Shown here piece by piece: positions 1-6,168 of a stretch of 19,043 nt of DNA. Numbering within the stretch: position 1 is the stretch's first letter; every line of letters begins with the position of its first letter. The notes beneath the pieces are model-generated. The model ran no database searches and was not told the origin of the DNA. It saw only the letters and a program-made list of their open reading frames with translations. The position numbers and the translations under genes are program-made. The stretch spans positions 1 through 19,043 of the forward strand of contig JAZSJD010000079.1 of NCBI GenBank assembly GCA_045534165.1, in the 5' to 3' direction. This DNA is from SIG575 sp045534165 (GTDB taxonomy: Bacteria; Bacillota; Clostridia; Oscillospirales; Acutalibacteraceae).

Positions 1-71
1 CACATAAAAAGTGATTTTATATAGGGTATTTTTACCCACCCATATCTTTCTCTTTCACACCCCACATCCAC
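1..71. other. left-edge intergenic sequence, no gene recognised
   Basis: I see no supportable coding frame here. A small hairpin (GGGTA, TTTT loop, TACCC) occupies 24-37. A word at 64-72 (ACATCCACA) differs from the DnaA box TTATCCACA at two positions, which is too weak to call alone. The stretch is probably the tail of the intergenic region after whatever gene lies left of the window. Confidence 0.4.
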
Positions 72-116
72 AAACAGCGAAGGAGCAGTCCGAAAAGGGC
101 TGCTCCTTTGCTGTTT
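72..116 (+). terminator. long hairpin, probable intrinsic terminator of the upstream gene
   Basis: The arm AAACAGCGAAGGAGCAG (72-88) pairs with 100-116. The inner bases TCC (89-91) and GGG (97-99) extend this to a 20-bp stem with two G-U wobbles and a GAAAA loop. The uridine tract is poor because the stem itself ends in GTTT and CACG follows, so termination strength is uncertain. The last five bases of the right arm (112-116) are also the first five of the parS palindrome. Confidence 0.7.
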
Positions 117-127
117 CACGTGAAACA
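112..127. promoter_or_regulatory. parS centromere site
   Basis: TGTTTCACGTGAAACA is a perfect 16-bp palindrome and matches the bacterial parS consensus TGTTNCACGTGAAACA at every position. ParB (Spo0J) loads on such sites, spreads as a CTP-dependent clamp and is acted on by ParA. It lies about 130 bp upstream of parA and is the only full match I found in the window. Confidence 0.95.
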
Positions 128-172
128 TTTATAAAAACTTTTCTTTTCATCTAAATAATAGCACCTTTTTTC

Positions 173-201
173 TTGCAATTTTATTATATCTATGATATAA
201 T
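173..201 (+). promoter_or_regulatory. sigma-A-type promoter of parA-parB-serS
   Basis: A -35 TTGCAA (173-178) and a perfect -10 TATAAT (196-201) are separated by 17 nt. The expected transcript start is near 207-209, so an ATG at 214 would sit almost at the 5' end without a ribosome site. That supports starting ParA at 256. Confidence 0.8.
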
Positions 202-210
202 AAATCGATT

Positions 211-239
211 AGAATGGCTAAAGCTGTCATTCTGACAGT
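211..239 (+). other. two overlapping, mutually exclusive hairpins in the parA leader
   Basis: AGAATGGC (211-218) can pair with GTCATTCT (226-233), with one G-U pair and a 7-nt loop. CTGTCA (224-229) can instead pair with TGACAG (233-238) around a TTC loop. The two share bases 226-233, and the second ends two bases before the AGGAG ribosome site at 241. The structures are visible; any regulatory use is inference. Confidence 0.45.
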
Positions 240-255
240 GAGGAGAGTTTTTATT

Positions 256-1020
256 ATGGGAAAAACTATCGCTATTGTTAACCAAAAAGGCGGTGTTGGT
301 AAAACAACAACTGCTGTTAATTTAGTTGCTGCTTTAGGTAGCAAAGGATATAAAGTTTTACTTGTTGATATAGACCCTCAGGGAAATACTACAAGTGGTT
401 TAGGTGTCAATAAAAGAAATGTATCAAAATCTTCATATGACCTTTTAACCGGAAATGCAAGAACTCAGGAAGTTATTATCAGAACAGAGTTTGATAACGT
501 AAGCGTAATTCCTTCAAGTATAAATCTTGCAGGTGCTGAAATTGAACTTGTTGATGTAAAGAACAGAGAATCAAAACTTAAAAATGCATTGGCACTTGTA
601 AAAAATGATTTTGATTTTATTTTTCTTGACTGTCCCCCTTCCTTGGGTCTTATAACACTTAATGCACTTTGTTGCACAGATACTTTCTTTGTGCCGATAC
701 AATGCGAATATTATGCTCTTGAAGGGCTTTCACAGTTAATTTCAACTGTAAGACAAGTAAAGAAGCTTTATAATGAATACATAGATTTAGAAGGCATTTT
801 ACTTACGATGTATGATGGCAGACTCAATCTTACTCAGCAGGTTACTGAAGAAGTTAAAAAATTCTTTCCTAAAAAGGTTTATTCAACAGTAATTCCCAGA
901 AATGTAAGATTATCTGAAGCACCAAGCTTTGGTAAGCCTGTTATTTATTATGACAAATCTTCAAAAGGTTCTGAAGCATATCTGAAACTTGCTGATGAAT
1001 TTTTAAGTCTTAACAGATAA
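256..1020 (+). CDS. parA: chromosome partitioning ATPase ParA/Soj
   Basis: This is a 254-aa deviant Walker ATPase that binds nucleoid DNA as an ATP dimer and is released by ParB, driving origin segregation and modulating initiation through DnaA. Visible motifs are KGGVGKTT (residues 11-18), DIDPQGN (38-44), the Walker B stretch FIFLDCPPSLG (121-131) and the Soj-type VIPRNVRLSEAPSFGKPV segment near 213. The length is typical of small chromosomal Soj proteins, with no N-terminal helix-turn-helix. An in-frame ATG exists at 214, but AGGAG at 241-245 lies 10 nt before the ATG at 256, and the family starts at M-x-K-x-I-A-I-x-N-Q-K-G-G. It is first in an operon with parB (12-nt gap) and serS. Confidence 0.96.
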   Translation: MGKTIAIVNQKGGVGKTTTAVNLVAALGSKGYKVLLVDIDPQGNTTSGLGVNKRNVSKSSYDLLTGNARTQEVIIRTEFDNVSVIPSSINLAGAEIELVDVKNRESKLKNALALVKNDFDFIFLDCPPSLGLITLNALCCTDTFFVPIQCEYYALEGLSQLISTVRQVKKLYNEYIDLEGILLTMYDGRLNLTQQVTEEVKKFFPKKVYSTVIPRNVRLSEAPSFGKPVIYYDKSSKGSEAYLKLADEFLSLNR

Positions 1021-1032
1021 GGAAGTGAATAT

Positions 1033-1887
1033 ATGGCAAAAAAAGGACTCGGCCGAGGAATTGAATCTCTTTTTAACGAAAATTCTTTAGAAGAAATAAA
1101 CACTTCTTCTTCTGAAAAAGTCAAACTTGTTGACATCGTTCCTAACAAAGACCAACCGAGAAAAAAATTCAATGAAGCTGCTTTATCTGAACTTGCAGAC
1201 AGTATTTTACAGCACGGTGTTATTCAACCCTTGCTTGTCCGTCCCCTTTCCGGCGGTACATATCAATTAGTTGCCGGTGAAAGAAGATGGCGTGCTTCAA
1301 GAATGGCAGGACTTAAAGAAGTTCCTGTTGTTATTAAAGATCTTTCAGACGAAGAAGCATCAGTTATTGCAATGATTGAAAATCTTCAGCGTGAAGACCT
1401 TAATGCAATTGAAGAAGCTGACGGTATAAAATATCTGATGACTAAATATGGACTTACTCAGGAAGATGTAAGTGAACGTGTTGGTAAATCACGTTCAGCT
1501 GTTGCAAACTCTTTAAGACTATTAAAATTACCTGAAAGCATATCTGAATATGTAAGAGATAATGTAATTTCTGCCGGTCATGCAAAAGCTCTTCTTCCCC
1601 TTGAAGATGAAGAAAAAATGATTCAACTTTGCAATATAATCATCAGAGACAATTTATCTGTAAGAGAAACAGAAAAAATTGTAAGAGATATGACAACAGA
1701 GAAAAAACAAAAAAAGAAAAAATCAAGAGATAAATTTTTTGATGAAGTTGAATTATCACTTAATGATACACTCAAGCGAAAAATAAAAATTAACAATACT
1801 GCAAAAAATAAAGGTACTATTACAATTGAATTTTTTGATAAAGAAGACCTTAAAAATTTTGTAAAATATTTTGATGAAAATAAATAA
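1033..1887 (+). CDS. parB: chromosome partitioning protein ParB/Spo0J
   Basis: This 284-aa parS-binding CTPase clamp loads at the 112-127 palindrome and spreads along flanking DNA. The N-terminus MAKKGLGRGIESLF is the usual ParA-stimulating segment containing GLGRG. The ParB/Srx CTP-binding fold follows, with GERRWRA at 82-88 and ENLQREDLNAIEEA near 116-129. A helix-turn-helix of the LTQEDVSERVGKSRSAVANSLR type spans about 131-152. A lysine-rich linker (about 213-222) leads to the C-terminal dimerisation domain. GGAAG sits before the ATG, 12 nt after the parA stop. Length and order are normal. A dedicated Noc paralogue is not in this window. Confidence 0.96.
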   Translation: MAKKGLGRGIESLFNENSLEEINTSSSEKVKLVDIVPNKDQPRKKFNEAALSELADSILQHGVIQPLLVRPLSGGTYQLVAGERRWRASRMAGLKEVPVVIKDLSDEEASVIAMIENLQREDLNAIEEADGIKYLMTKYGLTQEDVSERVGKSRSAVANSLRLLKLPESISEYVRDNVISAGHAKALLPLEDEEKMIQLCNIIIRDNLSVRETEKIVRDMTTEKKQKKKKSRDKFFDEVELSLNDTLKRKIKINNTAKNKGTITIEFFDKEDLKNFVKYFDENK

Positions 1888-1905
1888 ATTTAGGGAGTAA
1901 TAAAA

Positions 1906-3174
1906 ATGTTAGACATTAAAGTTATCAGAGAAAATCCTGAAAAAGTTAAAGCTGCTATGAAAACAAGAAACAAGGATATGGACAACCTTGTTGATGAAGT
2001 TCTTGCAATTGATGCAGAACGCAGAGAATTAATGACAAAAACTGATGCTTTCAAACAGGAACAGAACGAAGCTAGTAAAAAAATTTCGCAGATTAAAAAA
2101 GAAGGCGGAGATATCTCTGAAATTATAAAGAGAATGAATGAAATCAAAGAAAGCGTAAAAGCAAATGATGCCATTCTTTCAGAACTTGAAGAAAAACAGA
2201 AAAAAATTATGTTTGAATTTCCAAACATTCCCAGCGAAACAACTCCCATAGGTAAAGATGATTCTGAAAATGTAGAAATCAGAAAATGGGGCGAACCAAG
2301 ACAGTTTGATTTTGAAGCAAAAGCTCATTGGGATATCGGTGCAGATCTTGGCATTCTTGATCCTGAAACTGCAGCAAAAGTTACAGGTGCAAGATTCCAT
2401 TTCTACAAAGGTTTAGGTGCAAGACTTGAAAGAGCAATCATTAACTTCTTCCTCAACACACATATTGAAAATGGCTATACAGAAGTTATGCCTCCTTACC
2501 TTGTAAACCGTGCTTCAATGACAGGCACAGGTCAGCTTCCTAAATTTGAAGAAGATGCATTCAAAACAACAAATGATTATTTCCTCATTCCCACAGCTGA
2601 AGTTCCTGTAACAAATATGCACAGAGATGAAATTATTGATGGTTCAAAACTTCCTATCAGCTATTGTGCTTATTCCGCATGTTTCAGAGCAGAAGCAGGT
2701 TCTGCAGGCAGAGATACAAGAGGTCTTATCAGACAGCATCAGTTCAATAAAGTTGAACTTGTTAAATTTGTTGATCCTGAAAATTCATATGAAGAACTTG
2801 AAAAACTTACTCTTGATGCACAGAGAGTATTACAGCTTCTCGGCCTTCCTCACAGAGTTGTTGCTTTGTCATCAGGTGACATCGGTTTTTCATCAGCTAA
2901 AACTTATGATATTGAAGTATGGATGCCTTCATACGGCAGATATGTAGAAATTTCTTCTTGTTCAAACTTTGAAGATTTCCAGGCAAGAAGAGCTTCTATC
3001 AGATTCAAGAAAGATGCTAAATCAAAAGCTCAGCTTGTTCATACACTTAACGGTTCAGGTGTTGCAATCGGAAGAACAACAGCTGCAATTCTTGAAAACT
3101 TCCAGAATGAAGACGGAAGCGTTACAATTCCTGAAGTTCTCGTACCTTACATGGGAACAGATATTATTAAATAA
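1906..3174 (+). CDS. serS: seryl-tRNA synthetase
   Basis: A 422-aa class II enzyme that charges tRNA-Ser (and tRNA-Sec where present) with serine in the cytosol. Residues about 28-105 form the charged coiled-coil arm that grips the long variable arm of tRNA-Ser. The catalytic part shows motif 1 around 190-200, the TAEVP serine pocket at 230-234, motif 2 from FRAEAGSAGRDTRG (260-273), and motif 3 GSGVAIGRTTAAILEN (383-398). GGGAG lies just before the ATG, 18 nt after parB, so it is probably read with parAB. No T-box leader is visible. A parB-to-serS order is common in Clostridia. Having dnaN directly downstream instead of dnaA is the unusual part. Confidence 0.97.
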   Translation: MLDIKVIRENPEKVKAAMKTRNKDMDNLVDEVLAIDAERRELMTKTDAFKQEQNEASKKISQIKKEGGDISEIIKRMNEIKESVKANDAILSELEEKQKKIMFEFPNIPSETTPIGKDDSENVEIRKWGEPRQFDFEAKAHWDIGADLGILDPETAAKVTGARFHFYKGLGARLERAIINFFLNTHIENGYTEVMPPYLVNRASMTGTGQLPKFEEDAFKTTNDYFLIPTAEVPVTNMHRDEIIDGSKLPISYCAYSACFRAEAGSAGRDTRGLIRQHQFNKVELVKFVDPENSYEELEKLTLDAQRVLQLLGLPHRVVALSSGDIGFSSAKTYDIEVWMPSYGRYVEISSCSNFEDFQARRASIRFKKDAKSKAQLVHTLNGSGVAIGRTTAAILENFQNEDGSVTIPEVLVPYMGTDIIK

Positions 3175-3175
3175 G

Positions 3176-3390
3176 TTTTCCACATTTTTTTACATTTTCC
3201 ACACTTAATTTTCAAGATTTACACACAGCTTATTATTATGTGTAAAAATGTAAAAATTATTCAATAAGTTTTCAAAAAATTTTATTGGCATAATTTCAAG
3301 TAAAATAAGGGAATAAAAGACTTTTCAACATTTTAAACATCCCCTAATACTATTACTATAAAAATTATTATATTTATTTTCTTTTTTCAC
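3176..3390. other. candidate chromosomal origin / DnaA-box cluster with trio-like repeat
   Basis: Seen: TTTTCCACA at 3176-3184 and again at 3195-3203; an inverted pair TTTACACA (3218-3225) and TGTGTAAA (3239-3246); a back-to-back pair of box-like 9-mers at 3322-3330 (TTTTCAACA) and 3331-3339 (TTTTAAACA); a C4 cluster at 3341-3344; then five triplets CTA ATA CTA TTA CTA (3344-3358), all with T in the middle; then almost pure A+T to 3390. Known: in Bacillus subtilis the unwinding module lies just before dnaN and combines DnaA boxes, a GC cluster, 3'-GAT-5' trios and an A+T-rich stretch. Inference: this is the origin unwinding region or a remnant. The boxes are each one or more mismatches from TTATCCACA. 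The same stretch may hold the dnaN promoter (weak TAAACA-17-TATAAA at 3334-3362). Confidence 0.5.
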
Positions 3391-3404
3391 GGAGGTTTTT
3401 TCAG

Positions 3405-4511
3405 ATGAGAGTAATTTGTGATACACAAAAATTATCTGAGGTTTGTCAGGTAATTCAGAAAGTAGTTTCAACAAAATCAACCATTCCTGCAATTGAAGGT
3501 ATTTTATTGAAAGCTCTCGGTAATGAACTTATTTTAAGTGCTTACGATTTAGAAGTAGGAATAAATACATCTATCAACGCAAAAATTGAAGAACCGGGTA
3601 GCATTGTTCTCAATGCAAAAACTCTTTGTGATATTCTTCGTCATCTTCCCGGTGAAACAGTTTCAATTGCATCAGAAGATGACAGACTTAAATATAAAAT
3701 TAAAAGTGGTGAATCAGAATTTTCACTTATGGGAATTTCTGCAACAGATTTTCCTGAAATTCCCAATGTTGATTCAGGTTTCCCAATTGTTGTTGACAGC
3801 AAGATTCTTAAAGAAATGGTAAGTCAGACAATTTTTGCAGTTGCAACAAATGACTCAAAAGTTATACATACAGGTATTAAATTTGAAATTTCTGAAAAGA
3901 AAATCAAACTTGTTGCTCTTGATGGCTTCCGTCTTGCAATAAGAACAGAAAATATTGATTATTCAGGTAAAGATGTATCATTTGTTGTTCCCGCAAAATC
4001 AATTGATGAAGTTGTAAAAACTGCATCAAGCAATGAAGGTGTTATTGCAATTAATGTAGGCAAGAGACATATCAGCTTTGAAGTTGAAAATTATACAATA
4101 GTTTCAAGACTTCTTGAAGGAGAATTTTTGAATTACACAACTGCAATTCCTCTTTCAGGTACAACTGTTGCAAGAGTTGATACAAAAACTTTTATTCAGA
4201 GTATTGAAAGAACTTCACTTATTATTACTGATAAATTCAAGAGTCCATTAAGATGTATTTTTGATACAGACTCAATTAAAATTTCAAGCGTTACTTCAGT
4301 AGGTACAGCAAACGACAAAATTCCTGCTAAAATTGACGGTGGCAGAGTTGAAATAGGTTTCAATAACAGATACATTTTTGATGCTCTTAAAAACAGTAAT
4401 GTTGACGAAGTAAGAATTGAACTTAACGGTCCTACTTCACCTATTGTGATTCTTCCTCCTGAAAACGATAATTTCCTTTATCTTGTTCTTCCAATGAGGT
4501 TAAAAGCATAA
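3405..4511 (+). CDS. dnaN: DNA polymerase III beta subunit (sliding clamp)
   Basis: A 368-aa clamp that encircles DNA as a ring-shaped dimer and tethers DNA polymerase III, mismatch-repair and ligase partners. The sequence is full length for the family, with three repeated clamp folds. It starts MRVICDTQKLSEVCQVIQKV and ends with the typical LVLPMRLKA tail that closes the last strand. GGAGG at 3391-3395 is 9 nt before the ATG. It starts a nearly gapless run with the S4 protein, recF, remB, gyrB and gyrA. dnaA, the usual upstream neighbour, is replaced here by serS. Confidence 0.97.
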   Translation: MRVICDTQKLSEVCQVIQKVVSTKSTIPAIEGILLKALGNELILSAYDLEVGINTSINAKIEEPGSIVLNAKTLCDILRHLPGETVSIASEDDRLKYKIKSGESEFSLMGISATDFPEIPNVDSGFPIVVDSKILKEMVSQTIFAVATNDSKVIHTGIKFEISEKKIKLVALDGFRLAIRTENIDYSGKDVSFVVPAKSIDEVVKTASSNEGVIAINVGKRHISFEVENYTIVSRLLEGEFLNYTTAIPLSGTTVARVDTKTFIQSIERTSLIITDKFKSPLRCIFDTDSIKISSVTSVGTANDKIPAKIDGGRVEIGFNNRYIFDALKNSNVDEVRIELNGPTSPIVILPPENDNFLYLVLPMRLKA

Positions 4512-4750
4512 TGAAAATTAAAGTTAAAATAAAAGAAAAAGAAACTAAAAAAATTTCTATAACAACAGAATTTATCAGACTTGATGCTTTTTTGAAAATG
4601 TGTGATGCTGTTCAGAGCGGTGGCCATGCAAAAATTGTAATTCAGGAAGGCGAAGTTAAAGTTAATGGTGAAGTCTGCACACAAAGAGGTAAAAAAATGC
4701 GTGTAGGCGACAAAGCAGAATTTGATAAAAAGATTTATGAGATTGTGTAA
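4511..4750 (+). CDS. S4-domain RNA-binding protein, YaaA/RlbA family
   Basis: A 79-aa protein containing essentially one S4 fold, about residues 21-67 (FIRLDAFLKMCDAVQSGGHA, then GEVKVNGEVCTQRGKKMRVGD). Small S4 proteins between dnaN and recF are conserved in Firmicutes (B. subtilis yaaA). They are thought to bind RNA, with a suspected link to ribosome assembly, but the function is not firmly established. Its start overlaps the dnaN stop by one base (TAATG). A GAGG inside the end of dnaN (4496-4499) serves as ribosome site, which implies translational coupling. Confidence 0.9.
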   Translation: MKIKVKIKEKETKKISITTEFIRLDAFLKMCDAVQSGGHAKIVIQEGEVKVNGEVCTQRGKKMRVGDKAEFDKKIYEIV

Positions 4751-4753
4751 AAA

Positions 4754-5851
4754 ATGAAAATTACTAAATTAGATTTATCAAGTTTTCGTAATCTGAAAGA
4801 TGTTGAGTTTTTTCCGGATGAAGGCATAAATATTATCTACGGAGAAAACGGACAAGGAAAAACAAATATAATTGAAGCAATATGGTTGTTTACAGGTTTT
4901 AAAAGTTTCAGAACAAGAAAAAATTCTGAAATGATTCCTTATGAAGAAGAAAAATATGAAATTTCAATGGATTATTTTTCAGAAAACAGAGAACAGAATA
5001 TAAAACTTTTAAGTGATATTTCAAAACAGGAAACTTATAAAAACGGAATTAAAATGATATCACCAAGAAGTATTATCGGAGAATTTTTTTCAGTAGTTTT
5101 TTCCCCTGCTCATTTAAATTTAGTAAAAGGCGGACCTGATGAAAAAAGAAGATTTCTTGATATTGCATTAAGTCAGTTAAAACCATCTTACGCAAGAATG
5201 CTTTCAGATTATGTAAGAAGTGTTAAACAAAGAAATGCTATTCTTAAAAATTTCAACGAAACATCATATGAATATGATATGTTGGATTGTTGGGATGAAA
5301 ACATTTCCACACTTGGTGGAAAAATAACATTTGAAAGATTAAAATATGTTGAAGAACTTACCGAATCTGCAATTGAAATTTATGACGGAATTTCAAACGG
5401 AAAAGAAATTTTATCTGTAAAATATAATCAGGTAGGCAGAGAAGATAAGTTTGAAGAAAAAGAGATTATTTTATCTTTGAACGAAGCTTTGAAGAAAAGC
5501 AGAGAAAATGATATAAAAAACAGATTTACTTCCAAAGGACCTCACAGAGATGATTTTGAAATAATTTTAAATTCTAAAAATATAAAAAATTTCGGTTCTC
5601 AGGGTCAGCAAAGGTCTGCCGCATTATCTCTTAAATTAGCTGAAGCATCTTTAATTAAAAAAATAAATGATGAACAACCGGTAGCATTGCTTGATGATGT
5701 TATGAGTGAACTCGATACCGGAAGACAGGATTATATTTTGAATAAATTAAAAGATTGGCAGGTATTTATTTCCTGCTGTGAACCTACTCAGGTTTTAAGA
5801 ATGAAAAGCGGAAAAAGTTTTCAAGTTGAAAACGGAAAAATAATTTTTTAA
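4754..5851 (+). CDS. recF: DNA replication and repair protein RecF
   Basis: A 365-aa SMC-like ATPase that, with RecO and RecR, loads RecA at single-strand gaps behind forks. It shows Walker A GENGQGKTN (30-38), the conserved FSPAHLNLVKGGPDEKRRFLD block (126-146), the ABC signature GSQGQQRSA (281-289) and Walker B ALLDDVMSELD (311-321). The length matches the family. The start is 3 nt after the S4 gene with no strong ribosome site of its own, so translation probably depends on re-initiation. The whole dnaN-recF-gyrB order is the classical Firmicutes origin cluster. Confidence 0.96.
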   Translation: MKITKLDLSSFRNLKDVEFFPDEGINIIYGENGQGKTNIIEAIWLFTGFKSFRTRKNSEMIPYEEEKYEISMDYFSENREQNIKLLSDISKQETYKNGIKMISPRSIIGEFFSVVFSPAHLNLVKGGPDEKRRFLDIALSQLKPSYARMLSDYVRSVKQRNAILKNFNETSYEYDMLDCWDENISTLGGKITFERLKYVEELTESAIEIYDGISNGKEILSVKYNQVGREDKFEEKEIILSLNEALKKSRENDIKNRFTSKGPHRDDFEIILNSKNIKNFGSQGQQRSAALSLKLAEASLIKKINDEQPVALLDDVMSELDTGRQDYILNKLKDWQVFISCCEPTQVLRMKSGKSFQVENGKIIF

Positions 5852-5860
5852 GGTGATATA

Positions 5861-6130
5861 ATGTACCTTCATTTAGGTCAGGAAACAGTTGTTATGCAAG
5901 AAGATATTGTTGGTATATTTGACCTTGATAATACAACAGTTTCAAAAGCTACAAGAGATTATCTTACAAAAGCAGAAAAAAATAAACAGGTAGTGAATGT
6001 AAGTTTTGAATTACCTAAAACTTTTGTTTTAACAAATAACAAAAAAGATGGAAATAAAATTTATATTTCACAAATTTCCTCATCAACGCTCTTAAAACGA
6101 GCTGATAATATATATGATATTAACAAATAA
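5861..6130 (+). CDS. remB: RemA/RemB-family (DUF370) regulator
   Basis: An 89-aa protein of the DUF370 family, starting MYLHLGQETVVMQEDIVGIFDLDN and ending in a lysine- and serine-containing segment (ISSSTLLKRAD). In B. subtilis the member between recF and gyrB is RemB (YaaB). RemA and RemB promote biofilm matrix gene expression, and RemA forms DNA-binding rings. The location and sequence fit RemB rather than RemA, which normally sits near gmk. AAGGTGAT is placed before the ATG, 9 nt after recF. The target genes in this organism are unknown. Confidence 0.88.
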   Translation: MYLHLGQETVVMQEDIVGIFDLDNTTVSKATRDYLTKAEKNKQVVNVSFELPKTFVLTNNKKDGNKIYISQISSSTLLKRADNIYDINK

Positions 6131-6155
6131 ATCCGACAAATTTTTGTTTGGTTAT

Positions 6156-6160
6156 GGAGG
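6156..6160 (+). promoter_or_regulatory. ribosome binding site that sets the gyrB start at TTG 6169
   Basis: GGAGG lies 8 nt before a TTG codon at 6169. The two upstream in-frame candidates, TTG 6148 and ATG 6154, are before or overlap this site and have no ribosome site of their own. A later in-frame ATG at 6253 lacks a GGAGG. Confidence 0.75.
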
Positions 6161-6168
6161 GTATAACA

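Noticed and set aside
214..255. ParA starting at ATG 214 with 14 extra residues
   Set aside because: No ribosome site, within a few bases of the predicted transcript start, and the extension is absent from the Soj family; AGGAG fits ATG 256.
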